64,000 nucleotides of DNA from Rhynchopus sp. YZ270_cl-10 (Eukaryota > Euglenozoa > Diplonemea > Diplonemida > Diplonemidae). The notes under the pieces were generated by a model, which was not told the origin of the DNA, ran no database searches, and saw only the letters and a list, made by a program, of their open reading frames with translations. The translations under genes and the position numbers were made by a program. The DNA is taken from assembly GCA_964035575.1 (NCBI GenBank), contig OZ037834.1:899598-963597 (forward strand). Direction: 5' to 3'. Of the stretch, positions 21,901-33,055 are shown piece by piece. Every line of letters starts with the position of its first letter. Within the stretch, counting starts at the first letter, position 1.

Positions 21901-23418
21901 TCGACGCGTGTGTTCGACAGCTTTGACGGGTTTGACGTGCGTCTCTTCACCTCACGTGGTGAGAAGGAGAAGCGCACCATCCTCAGCAGGTTCATCCAGT
22001 CCGACGACGTCATCTCCATCATCGCTGCCTACAACGAGGTGCAGATGAAGAGCCTCTTCTCGTACATCAAGAGCAACCCTGCCTTCAGGAAGTTCAGCGA
22101 TCCCGAGGAATCCGACCACGACTCAGATGGGGTATGTAATAGGTGTATAGGTGCAAATAAGTTAAGTCAAAAATCCTGAAAAAATCATTTTTGTGTATAG
22201 GACTGCTTGGGAGGGGTGTGTCCACCCCACCAACCACCAAGATGTACGAGAGGCCCATTTCATCTTACAAATTTTCTTTTGCAAAACAGTCGGCCTGCGT
22301 CCTGGAACGGTGAGACGTTTGCACTTTCAACTTCTTCTCTTTCTTTGTAGTGAGACATCTGACATCAAAAAGATACACCAAAACCCCACCATTTTGGCCC
22401 ATGTTCTGCGCAAGAATCAGTCCATGAATTATCAACCAAACCCTTAACCACACACACACAGGACCGCTCCGACGCAGGCTCCTCTGCTGCCAGCAGTGTC
22501 GGCTCTGACGCTGGCGACCCACGTCTGGCAGAAGTCGACGTACCTACGGGTGAAGGGTTTGTTCTCTACCCCCCTCTGCACCCTCTGCACCCTCTGCTCC
22601 CCAGTTAACTTGTTAAAGCAGCTTTGCTGCGACATGGGGAGATCTGGTGTTACTGTAGATGATAGTATAAGATGCTTTGGTCCATTTTTGCTTTTATTAC
22701 CTCTTTGCTCTGCAAAGGTTGGAACGGGAAAGACAAAACACACCACCTTCATCAGGAATTTTTCCACAAATTTGTTTCCCCGGTGTGTTTTCCTTCCCTC
22801 GTACGTCACAATAAACGAAACCCCTCCTCACATTGTTTTTGTTGCGCTTTCAGGACCTCATCGACGGATCACTATTTGTACACCAGATCTCCACCCTCTG
22901 CACCCCCTCCACCCCTGCCTACCACCTTTCTCTTAACACCACACCCCAACAGAGAGAAGACAGAGAAGCCCCGCAACCCACATGCATCTCCGCATGCAAG
23001 GAGCGGGCCGCGTGGGCAGCAGCAGCAGCACCAGGCGTCGTCCTCCGCCTCCGCCTTTGCCACCACAAAGCGTTCTGCCTTCGGTGCGCCCCCTGCAGAC
23101 ACCGAACCGCCACGTCCGTCACGGCGTGCGACGATAACGGAAGACCTCCAAGCCACGCCGCTGACGCAGCACACAGCAAAGCAGCTCTCCTCGGATGGTG
23201 GGGGCACAGAGCCGGGGGAGCTGGGGGCAGGGGTCTCGCCGAGGGGGAGCGATGTGGCTACTGACGGACCAGGGGGAGAGGTGGTGGGGGAAAAGGAAAG
23301 TGTGGAGAAGGAGAAGGAGAAGGAGAAGGAGAAGGAGGGCCCCGTGGAGGAAGGTGACGGTGGTGCTGGACCATCAGGCGGAGGAGCAGAGGGCGCGAAA
23401 GAGGAAGACAAGGCGTGA
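15985..23418 (+). CDS. Giant SLOG (TRPM-type) + tandem 2TM SLATT-like protein
   Basis: Exon 1 (15985-22131) encodes 2049 residues. Residues 206-250 are a Lys/Glu/Asp run. About 300-560 match the SLOG/LSDAT nucleotide-binding fold of TRPM N-termini, with VVGVLVGGHVKSTRFDMLPY and WPFLIIEGSGGYADML as the clearest motif. A two-span unit follows (about 585-610 and 643-662) with the signature AEGLLSEIYMYRTRSGAYS, typical of SLATT/DUF4231 two-helix domains, then a second 2TM unit (about 828-852 and 857-876). The remaining ~1100 residues are helical with recurring units (see findings). Intron 1 (22132-22461) has GTATGT/ACAG ends. Exon 2 (22462-22549) encodes DRSDAGSSAASS. A last exon ending 23418 is Gln/Ser/Lys/Glu-rich. 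The exact start of the last exon is unresolved: the obvious acceptor at 22853 is one base out of frame. Prokaryotic SLOG-SLATT pairs are proposed nucleotide-triggered membrane effectors; the role here is unknown. Confidence 0.8.
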
Positions 23419-24896
23419 TAAGAAGAGGGTTGAGGGAGGGGTGATGGGCAAAGTAATAATGTTTACCAGCACAGCACACAGAATGCAGTGTATTGTTGTT
23501 AAGAGTCTACTTTTATGTGTTTTTGTGTTGTTAATTTCTGCCAAATGCGCACCCATAGTGGTGATAAAGGTGGCTAAGCACGAAATGCTTAGGTTCATCT
23601 TGCAAACGTTTGTTTTGTCTGCACAAAACACAGCCATTCGGCCATTCGTGTTTCTTAGGTAATGTCGTAGATACATACGATTGCTGTTGTCCCTAACCTA
23701 ATCTGCTAATCTATTTTCCTCTCTTGCAAGGATGTAAGGATCTCGTGAAGAAAACAGCGTGGGCCACTATTAGTGATAGTGGTCTATAATCAACTTGGAC
23801 CCTTTCCTCCATAATCTGTCGGTTTCGGTATATCGTCACACAGTCTTTCTCTTCTATCCGAAAGACAACGTTTTTCTCTACGGGGGTGTTTTTTTTCTTC
23901 GACTGAGCTGCGTTAGCACGTTGCAGCTGCTCTTTTTTTCCACGAGAGATTCGCTTGCACTTTCAAGGATCACTTTTCTCCACCCGATGCATCATAGTCA
24001 CAAGAGGGCTTTGGTGTTTCAAGTCATATTTCTTTGGAATCTTTGGGATAAACACAAAAAGAGAGGGTTTGGTATGTCTTTCCCCACCAGTGCCCGCGTC
24101 TGCCCGAAGAACGGTGAGGTGTTTGCACTTTCAACTTTTCTTTTTTCTGGAAGCGTGCAATGCAACAAACGGTCGAGATCTGATCAAGCGGAACGGATAT
24201 ATTTCTGTGCTCTCAGATGGAAACCACGAAATAGCTGTAGGACTGCATGGTTGGGTTGTCCACCCCCTGGTACAGCCGGTCATTGTACCAAGGTACACTG
24301 TTCACGAGCGGGTTTTGTATTTCACCTCTTCTTTTTTCCCCTAACACCTGGCGGGACACAAAAAGACATCACAATAGATCCCTCTCCCCCCCGAGAGGGT
24401 GGGGTGGCGGGTGTGGTGGTTGTGTTCGGCTTTCAACTTTCAACTTTTCTCCGTCTGTTTTTTGTTCTCCTCTCTCATCTTTGAAGGAAAATTGTTTGAT
24501 ATAAAACCTCACGCAAAAAAAGTGTCACAAAAAATAGCTTTCCCTCCGCCCCATTATTTTGTGTTTGCTCTGCTAAATGTGTGGTAATCAACTATGGATC
24601 GTGTTGATTTTTTTCTCTTCAAATATTTCAAACAAATCACAAAACCGTATCTCTCGATTTTTTTTAAGTTCGCTCAAAGGAGAGCGATTTTTCTATTTTC
24701 AATATTTTTTTGCTCCGTTCTGTTTCCCCTTCCCTCCTCCCCCCCATTTTTTGTGTTTTGCTTTTCACAAGGCTGACCAGAAAAAAAATAGTAGAAATAA
24801 AATATAATCACTCAAAAAAGAAAATGGAAACTTTTCCCTCCCAAAAAACCTACACCCCCCCTTTCACACAAAAAAAAGGCTATCAAAACACACACA
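23419..24896. other. Intergenic with R1 repeat and module copies
   Basis: No gene. Bases 23565-23620 hold a module with a perfect 6-bp hairpin (TAAGCACGAAATGCTTA), then TCATCTTGCAAACG and T-rich sequence. Near 23990-24040 is a second form (CACAAGAGGGCTTTGGTGTT), and at 24118-24150 the phrase TTTGCACTTTCAACTTTTC, which also occurs at 22318. A full R1 copy is at 24210-24350. Confidence 0.5.
24210..24350 (+). repeat. R1 interspersed repeat copy
   Basis: Shares GGACTGCATGGTTGGG, GGTACAGCCGGTCATTGTAC, CAAGGTACACTGTTCACGAG and GTTTTGTATTTCA with the copies at 9842 and 27518. It ends in a T/C tract (CTCTTCTTTTTTCCCC). Same + strand orientation as the genes. Confidence 0.9.
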
Positions 24897-27807
24897 ATGT
24901 CCGACCCCGAGCCCACCCTACAGCTTCTCGTCAGAGAGCGGAACGGGGTGTCTGCGTTTAACATTGAGGGCACCGACTTTGTGGACACAGGCTTCTCTGA
25001 CCAGGGGGTTGACTCTATCGCGTACGACGGCCTGGGCACGTCCTTTGTGTCGTACAACAGAAAAGAGGGGGCGACCGTCTACGATGCAGAGACACGTACC
25101 CCGCTGTTTGAGTCTGATGTGAAGAAGGTTATGGGGGCAGCGTTGTCGCGGAAGGGGACGTACCTTGCACTATGGCAGGTGCCCGACCTTGAGGGGAAGA
25201 GGGAGAATTTGTACATCTATAAAGTGCGCAGCCAGGAGCGTGTAGGGTCGTTGTGGGCACCGCATTGGCCCTGCATTGATTGGTTCGCGGATGAGTCCTG
25301 CGCTGTGTTCTACCATCTCCTCACCGGCATTTCGTTTTACGAAGATTTTGCCAAGCCTCCCACAGCAAACGTTCCCGGTCGTTGGAATGTCGTCTCGCTC
25401 TCCCCTACCTCCCCTGCTACAATCTTCGCCGCGATGATCCCCGGAGAGAAGGAGCGTGAGACCGTGCCGACGAAGATTCGCGTCTTCAGATATCCAAAGG
25501 TTGTAAAGGATATTCTGACGCACGAGCTTCGTGTCGACTCCGCGTCGGTGTCGTGGAATAAGAAGGGCACGTCGTGCCTCGTGCAGGCAGGGCTTGACGC
25601 AGATGCTAGCGGGCGGTCGTACTACGGCGAGGCCGCGCTGTTCCTCTTCAACGTGCAGGACAAGAAGATCACCCCCATCCCCACAGGGGACACACCGATC
25701 CACGACGTCAAATGGAACGGAAACGGCAAGGAGTTTATCGTCGTCTACGGGAAGATGCCTGCAAACGAGGCGAAGCTCATCGACGAGAAGGGTGTGCTCA
25801 TCCACAAATTCGACGTCTCCCCGAAAAACACGGTCCACTGGTCGCCCCACAACAGATACTTCATGCTGGCTGGGTTCGGCAACCTTCCTGGGGACATGGT
25901 GATGTACGACAGAGAGCACCTGGGGAAGGGGACTCAGGTGATAGGGCGGTGCAGCCAGTCGTCTGTGACGTTGTGTCTGTTTTCGCCGTGCTCGAAGTAC
26001 TTCCTGTGTGCCACGTGCCACCCACGTATGACCACAGCAAACAAGATCACGCTCTTCAAGGTCAACGGTGAGAAGGTAGGCGAGAAGCCGTACCAGGAGC
26101 TGTACGAGGCAGCGTGGCGTCCCTTCACCGTCAAAGCCTTCTCACAGGGTGCCCCTCTCGCAGCAGCACCGGCTCCGAAGGCAGCAGCAAAGCCTGCAGC
26201 CAAGACCGCAGTGTTCAGAGCGCAGGGACGCAACCCTGGACACGCGGACGCAATTAAGGCGAGTCTCTCAGTGCCAAAGGTAATGTCATTTTTTTGTGTA
26301 TTTTTTTTGGGTTTAAAAGAGAACGAAGCGACATCACAAATAAAAATACCCAAAAACATAAACCACAGAAAGCGCACTACAGCTCGAGCAGCAAAGTTGC
26401 CGACAGCTTCACCTCCTGGAGGAATGCGGATGAGAAGCCGAAGACACCACAGGAGGCGGCTGCGGCCAAGGTTGTGGGTATGTTGTCTTCCTCCTCCTTC
26501 TTCTTCTTTTTTACTCCCAATCGCAACACTCCGGGGGTCCGATAACCCTTTAGAGATCGGATTTATAGTGCACTGTTGATAGTTGCGTCCCACGTACTCT
26601 CGTCCACCATCTGCAAACACCTTAGGTTCGTTCAGCTTAGGCACATTCCTGTGTCAAACGTCCAGCTTCTCCAATGTCCTTTGACGGCTGTAGCCCCCAC
26701 CAGCCATCTGTGATGGCCTTTTTTTTTTCCCCCACCCCCGTTCCCCTGCCGCCCCTTGTGCTTCAAACTGCTCACACTCTGCCAGGTCGCCGCTCGCGTC
26801 CGTCGAGTCAGATCCTCCGTCGTAGACTAGTGTAGGAGCTTTGTCTACCCGCTCTCGGAGCTTGCGACAGAGCTCCGCGACGCGTGCGTCAGTCTGCCTC
26901 TGGCAGAGCTTTTCGTCCTGTGATAATATTATTTTGTAAAGAATGACAAAGGCATATGCTATATAGGGTATCTTATAGGTGCATACCGCGCTCGGCTTTT
27001 CCCCCCGGGTTCGGGGAAGGCTCACACACCCCTTTCTCTCCACCACACTACCCCCACCCATAACCCCTTTCCCCCCTACAGGAGCAACAGTGGTCGGCCT
27101 TGAGCCTGCAGAGAAGAAGAAGGAGAAGAAGCCTAAGAAGGAGTGCGAGGTGGAGCAGAACCCCATTGAAGACTACACCAAGAAGAGGTATGTGAGCAAG
27201 GTGAATGGAACGCATGTGAAATTGTTTTTGTACCACATACACATTATTATAAACACAGCTTCCCCGACGTAGAGAAGGCCCTGAAGGTGGCGAAGAAGAA
27301 GGTGGATGCGTGCGGTGTGCTCAACAACAAAGAGGTGAAGGACCTGAACTCAGACCAGCTCAACAAGCTGAAGGACTTCCACAACCTCAAGGCGGAAGTC
27401 AAGCATCTCGAGGTATGTTTTTGCAAGGATTTAAAAAAAAAAGACTTTGACAGTGGAGCTTGCACATAGGTGGCAACTGCACTATTCCACAATTTTTCAA
27501 AGAGGGAATTTTATTTATCAGATGTAAACCACGAAATGGATGTAGGACTGCATGGTTGGGTGTCCACCCCCCGGTACAGCCGGTCATTGTACCAAGACAC
27601 AGTGTTCACGAAAGGGCTTTGTATTTCAACTCTACTTATTTTTATCAACGCAAATGCAAAAAGCCTAAATGGCTGCGGTCGACGAAAAAAGAACATAGTA
27701 GTAGAGTAGTAAGGACAGATCAGTTGGTATAGTGTTATGTTTCACGTCTCCTATTTACAACACCAACCCCACAGGCACTCAAAAAGGCGGGCAAGAAGTC
27801 GCAGTGA
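24897..27807 (+). CDS. EIF2A: Translation initiation factor eIF2A, five exons
   Basis: Exons 24897-26279, 26369-26477, 27082-27187, 27259-27412 and 27775-27807 give 594 residues, close to human eIF2A (585). Every junction is GT-AG and keeps frame; four of the five exons feed a GTATGT or GTAATG donor. eIF2A is a monomeric WD40 beta-propeller factor that can deliver initiator tRNA independently of eIF2. The propeller fills residues ~1-430, with family phrases VDSIAYDGLGTSFVSYNRKE, GTSCLVQAGLDADASGRSYY, DVKWNGNGKEFIVVYGKMPA, VHWSPHNRYFMLAGFGNLPG and FSPCSKYFLCATCHPRM. The Ala/Lys-rich linker and the C-terminal helices (NPIEDYTKKR ... KALKVAKKKVDACGVLNNKE) match the family's ribosome/tRNA-binding tail. 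Intron 4 carries an R1 repeat. Intron 2 has an antisense open frame. Assignment is firm. Confidence 0.95.
27518..27640 (+). repeat. R1 interspersed repeat inside eIF2A intron 4
   Basis: Near-complete copy: CAGATGTAAACCACGAAATG, GTAGGACTGCATGGTTGGG, CGGTACAGCCGGTCATTGTA, then CACGAAAGGGCTTTGTATTT and a T-rich end. Its presence in a cis-intron shows that the family can sit in transcribed DNA without serving as a gene start. Confidence 0.9.
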
Positions 27808-29009
27808 TCTTTGGAGACATTTTACCCTTTTTTTATTGGAGAAAACTTTGCAGTCATTCAAATAACCAACGAAGAAGGTTGAAGGTTGTCCCCAAAAATA
27901 ACACAGCAACAACTGCCTCCGTTCTAACCTTGCGGGTCTGGGCATAGTCCATCTTTCCCCCCCTTTTTTTTTTCTGACAGCGCATTTGCAATGCGTTTGT
28001 GTGCACGACAACAACGTAGCAGGGGTACCTCTTCTTGAGGTTTTTATGGATTTTTTATGGGGAAAAAAAATGATATCGTGTGGTTCATCTTTAGATCTCC
28101 ATGTTATATTATTTTCTGGGGGATTTTTTTTGTGTGGATGTGTTTTTTGAAAAAAGCAAATGTTGGATAAATTCCTAAAAGAGCGAAGCATTGCACACAA
28201 ATACGTGGATCTGTTTCTGGCTTGTTTTCAGTAGTTTCTCAGTTCGTTGTTAAAAAAGTTTTTTTTTTCTTTTTCTCTTTTTGCGTCCCTCCGCGGAGTA
28301 TCACGCCTCCCATGCAGAGGCTGCAGAGGCGTTTTTGCACTATCAACTTCACCTTTTTTTCCCCCAAACAAAAAACTCCCTACAACGAGCTTCAATTCTT
28401 TTGAACAAACGTTCATCAAAAATGAATGCAGTGTTTTAAAGAGGGAGTTTATTATGGGAAAACCTCGAAATGGATGTAGGATTGCATGATTAGGGGTGTC
28501 CATCTTGTTGTATTTCAAGTCAACTTTTTTTTTTTGGTCAGGCCGTCGTAGTCGGAGCATGGGGTAGATCTATGGTGTGTTTTGTCTTTTAATGTTCTCC
28601 ATCTGGATGTTTCCGATACTACAAAACTAAGATCTGCACCAAGATCAACCCCCACGCTCCAGAGAGGCTCACCGCCAACTCCTTTCGCGGGCGTGGACGC
28701 ACTCCTACGATGTGCCACGGCTTTTTTCAGTAAGGTGTGTATCAGATTCTCACAAAAAAGCAATTAGCAAAAAGAAAAAAGCAAAAAAAAAAAAAAAAGG
28801 ATGAAAAACGCTGGTCAGGCAAAAGTAAAAACGTAGAAAGGCTTCTTGAAATGTTGTTGGAATAAACAAAACCCATTTGCAGTTTTGCAATCAATTCGGT
28901 GGCTGCTTCTCTCCTAGGTGTTTTTATCAACTTCACTTTTTCAAAACACCCCTCTCACATCAGGGGCGGTATCTATACACAGCCACCCATATCGGCAACA
29001 CAAAAAAAG
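27808..29009. other. Intergenic with partial R1 repeat
   Basis: No gene seen. A partial R1 copy lies at 28455-28540 (GAAATGGATGTAGGATTGCA ... GTATTTCAAGTCAAC + T-run + GGTCAG). The stretch 28315-28360 repeats TTTTTGCACTATCAACTTC, as at 22318 and 24121. Bases 28905-28935 (CTTCTCTCCTAG, then TTTTTATCAACTTC) could supply the acceptor for the next gene. Confidence 0.5.
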
Positions 29010-31324
29010 ATGTCCGACACCATGACTGATGGTGAGTGGCGCGACAAATTCACAAAGTTTTACTCGCTGCACCGCCCGAGTCTGATCGAGCGCATTCCAC
29101 GTCTGCTGAGCAAGCACAAAGGCGAGGAGGCGGAGCTGCTGGAAAGCCTGCGCAGCAAATACGGCCAGCGGCCGTCACTGCCGTCCATCATCCCGACCGG
29201 GAAGGAGTCTGCAGGGAAGCGTTCGCTGAGCATTTCGTTTCAGGACCCTCCGGTCAGCTCAACCACCACGGCACCGGTGGTCCTGGAGGAAGAGAAGACG
29301 ATACCTGACATGGGCGAGTCGCCGAACACGCGACGCGCTTGGTCCGACCATACCAGCCAAGAGTCGCCAGTTGCCGCAGCACCGAGCCCGTCGTTTCCTC
29401 GGGAGACAACACTGAACAGCATGATCTACCAGCACCTGAAGAGCCTCGGGCTGACAGAGAGCAGCGAGGCCTTTAAGGAGCAGGAGCCGCTGTCGACGGA
29501 CTCTGCCGTCACACAGATGCTGTCTGCGGTGCAGGGGTCGCCCTTGCAGAGACTGTTCTCGAAGAACGCGACGTCCGAGGCCATCATCGACCAGCTCCTG
29601 AAGGACACACCCATGCGGCTGACTGCGTCCGCACACCACTTCTTCGACCAGGACACCATGCACCACCTCATACAGATGGCGCTGCAGCCTATGTGGTCTA
29701 CACACCAATGCAAGGTGCACCTCAAGAACGGATGTGGCCCTGTCAACATCGCACGGTGCGGTACACTGCGTGCAGCATCACTGAACCAACTCGTTGAACG
29801 CATTTCAAAGGTGATCCACCAGCCGCAGACCCAGCGTTTGGTGCACGAAATCCAAATGGACGCCCAAGCGGTGCAGGCCTTCCTCCGCACCTACAAGCAC
29901 TTCTGCGCGCCGCACACACTCTTAGCAAAGCTCTTTCAACGCTGGTTCGTCCCCATGGGGATTCCATTCACAGAGAGCTACTCAAACTACTTTATCATGA
30001 TCCACTGCGGCGGGTCTACTAAGAACTCTGCAAAGTTCTGGGAGGTGGTGAGTTTAAAGACACGTTTGAAGGTGTCGGGCATTTTGTTGGATTGGATCCG
30101 TGAGTTCCCCGAGGACTGGGACGAGCTCATGATACACGGCCTTGAGACCTTTATCGATGACAACTACTACACACCGGGGCCGGGTAACGCAAGCGTCTGC
30201 ACGCAGTTCCTGCAGTACGCTGAGGCGCTGAAGGTCGCTCTTAAAGAGGTTGTCGAGACGCGGCAGGCAAAACCACCGCCACCTGACGTACCGGACATCG
30301 AAGATGTAGATGTTGCCAGCCCCCTGACCTTCCTCTCGAAGGACCTCCCGTACACGGTGCTCGCGAAGCAGATCACCTCAGTGGACCACGACCTCATCAG
30401 ACAGATCAATGTGCGTGAGTTGCTTGACTTCACAAAGAATGAAATGCATTTTTTGAATCTGCAGTCCAGTGGAGGAGGTGGAGGTGGTGGCAGTGGTGGC
30501 GGTGTGCCGCAGAGTGTAACGAACCCCTTCGTCCATATGCACCCAGGGTTCGGCAGTCTCAGTGCCTCGGGGAGTCAGTTCCCAAACCTGATGGACAGGA
30601 GTGCGGAGGGTGGAGGGCGGACGACGATTAACGTAGACGGAAAAGGTGGGTGGGCACGTGGCCTGTCGCAGTTCTTCCACCGCTCGCAGGAGTTGCAGAA
30701 GTGGGTGGTCGTCGAGCTGCTGACGACGGCGTGCGAGGGGGAGAGGGGACGCAAGATGGAAAAATTTGTCGAGCTGGCGTACAAGCTGCTTGAGTTGAAC
30801 AATCTTCAGGCCTGCCAGTCGCTTGTCTACGCTTTCAACCATCCAGGTCTGCAGCGGGCGATGAACTTCTTTGGCGCGACGGAAAGCGGCCAGGCATGTC
30901 TCGAGCGTGTGTCGCACCTTCAGCGTGTCTTCTGCGAGCCTGGCTGCACGACGCAGATCAAAAAGCTCATGACGGACATCCACCAGGAGGACCGTGAGGC
31001 GCACCCCCCGATCCCGTGCCTCGGTGTGTGGGTCAGCGACCTGCAGCTCATTGAGGAGTCCGAGCCGACAGTGCTCCTGGACGAGGGGGTCGGACTCATA
31101 CACTGGCGCAAGTACCAGGCCGTGTCCACTATCTTCACACGGTTCGCGAATATTCAGAGTCTTGTGGTATGCTTTCCTGATTTTCCCTGGTTTAGGTTCC
31201 TACCTTCCTTGACAATCGTCTTCTATTAACCACACACACACACACAGATTCCGCCGACATTTTACAAGATACACAGAATACAACGGTACCTGCACAACGC
31301 ACTGGAACGCTGCAAACAGCTTGA
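29010..31324 (+). CDS. LisH-RasGEF_N-RasGEF (CDC25-type) exchange factor
   Basis: Exon 1 is 29010-31166; exon 2 starts 31248 after GTATGC/ACAG. The ATG at 29010 (MSDTMTDGEWRDKF) was preferred because upstream in-frame codons lie in a T-rich leader. Residues about 135-165 (TLNSMIYQHLKSLGLTESSE) form a LisH-like dimerisation motif. About 285-410 (VQAFLRTYKHFCAPHTLLAK) is the RasGEF N-terminal module. About 445-720 is the CDC25 catalytic core: AKQITSVDHDLIRQINVREL, FFHRSQELQKWVVVELLTTA, NLQACQSLVYAFNHPGLQRA, PCLGVWVSDLQLIEES. The core is split by a Gly/Ser-rich insert (490-550). Such proteins load GTP on Ras-family GTPases. Exon 2 (IPPTFYKIHRIQRYLHNALE) then meets a GTATGA donor at 31325 and a transposon, so the true C-terminus is not fixed. 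Confidence 0.88.
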
Positions 31325-31350
31325 GTATGAGCTTTTTTTTTTTTCACAAG

Positions 31351-32127
31351 CAGGGTTTCCGCCAGGATTTGGGGTTTCAGAAATTGGGGTGTACCATAAA
31401 AACGACTCCCAAAAAAATTTTTTTTCTCCCCGAAAAAGCGGTCGTCGCGCGCTTCGCGCGCGCCTCCCTGGCAGACACAGGTAGAGAGGCGAAGCGTGCG
31501 GGGGGTGCTACAAAAAATTTTTTTTGGGAAGGGTTGAAAGGCAGAAGGGAGGCGCGAGATACGCTCACTACCGGTTGAGGTTCACTTCCACTGGGCTGCA
31601 GAAGGGCGGTCTTTGGTAGTGGTTCGTTTGGAGGTCGGGGGTGGAAGCTTAACAAGGTAAGGAGTCTTGTGAGAGGGTGATGGTATTTGCTTTTTTCATT
31701 GCATGGCGCTACAGTGATTACAGTGCTGCCGTTGCAACATGTAATAGAAAGTGAATGCATTCGTCGCTTGCACCGAAGCCTCCTTTTAAAAAAGGGGGCA
31801 ATACACAGAAGTGTCAATGAGAATATAGCAACATCAAATAGCCAGCAACACAGCGCCGCAAGCGCACGGTACGCTACTTTTTTTTCTTCCACTTCTTTTC
31901 TTCCTAGATTTTACCCCCCTTTTCTTCCACTTCTTTTGACACAGCGAGCCAAACGCTCTGCACGGTGGGGTCACATGACCACGGGGGGTCATCTACAACC
32001 TCTAAAACCCCATTTTTCTCGGGGTGTACTTTGGTACACCCCGAATCCCTGTAAAAATCTAAAATTTTCCGGGGGAAATATTGGGGTGTACCAAAGTACA
32101 CCCCGGTACACCTTGGCGGAAACTCTG
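31351..32127. mobile_element. 777-bp non-autonomous DNA element, CAGGGTTTCCGCCA ends
   Basis: Termini are inverted: left CAGGGTTTCCGCCAGGATT, right complement CAGAGTTTCCGCCAAGGTG, with 14 of the first 15 bases matching. Direct ACAAG at 31346-31350 and 32128-32132 is a 5-bp target duplication. Subterminal TTGGGGTGTACC repeats occur at both ends. There is no transposase frame. The core phrase GCGGTCGTCGCGCGC recurs at 35161, so a relative lies there. The CAGGG-type end is hAT/CACTA-like, but 5 bp is short for hAT (8 bp), so the superfamily is left open. It sits in the tail of the RasGEF gene. Confidence 0.8.
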
Positions 32128-32814
32128 ACAAGTGTTTTTTTTTCTCTTAGTCCTCAAAGAGGTTTCCTCTTCACGGCTAGGTAGTTAGTGGGAGCGATGT
32201 CAACATTTACATAAACGGCACGTCCTGAAGGGAAACACGCAGGGCGGCACCCGCTTCTTTCCTTTCGTCGCTGGCGACGTCGGCTGCCCTGTATGCTCTT
32301 GGAAGGCTACCAAGCCCGTGACTCCCCACGCGGATGTCGAACCTCAAGGAGAAATATCCTCAAGACATCCTCGCGGACCGCCAAACAACGCCCCCTTCTT
32401 TTTTGCTCCGGCTCAGGGGGCGCTAATGACAACCTCGTCCAAAACATAAAACAACAATCGTTCAACACGCACTAATTTTACCGCTTTTCTGAAAAATTGT
32501 GAATAATAACGTCTTGTGCAAGTCATTGATCTGCATTCTTGCATCATCGATCATTTCCAGGATGTTGCGGACCATAATGTCTGTTGTTGTGATGGAGAGC
32601 ATATCGCATGTTCATCACTTTTCTTGACCTACTGTAATCAGGTTTGTCGTCTTTTTGGTCTCGGCGGAAGTTCTCTCCTGACAGTACTACGCCATGGTAC
32701 ACACACTGTTGAATAGTACTTGACATTTGTGGAAGGGAAGGTTGAGATGATCTTCAAAAGTACAGAACGTTTTGTAACGTTTTTGAATATGTTCGTGGGG
32801 AGTTTTATTTTCTA

Positions 32815-33055
32815 CCGACCCTCCCCCGTGAAATTGTCCCCCCCCAAAAACCGGTATTTTGCCCCCACGGACAATTTCAAGGCAGGGGGGGACAATTTCA
32901 AGGGAGTCGCAGGGACAACCTTTGCTCCCCCTTCTTCACACCAAAACGGCCACCCCCCTACAGTACGAGAAATTGTCCCCCCTTTTTGCCGTACGTGATA
33001 TTGTCCCCCCCTCACTTTTTTCCCCAGGGGGGACAATTTCACGGGGGAGGGTAGG
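32815..33055. mobile_element. 241-bp MITE, TA duplication, C/G-rich TIRs
   Basis: Ends are inverted repeats of about 30 bp (left CCGACCCTCCCCCGTGAAAT..., right complement CCTACCCTCCCCCGTGAAAT...), with one mismatch near the tip and TA on both sides (32813-32814, 33056-33057). Inside, the terminal motif GGGGGGACAATTTC or a close variant recurs about six times in both orientations. No coding potential. Confidence 0.88.

Noticed and set aside
22672-22850. Coding sequence in the upstream part of the last SLOG-gene frame
   Set aside because: It lies before the likely acceptor and is T-rich with intron character; only the part after about 22855-22955 is considered exon.
28899-29009. Upstream in-frame start for the RasGEF gene
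   Set aside because: The leader is T-rich and lies in the probable acceptor region; ATG 29010 begins a charged, protein-like sequence.
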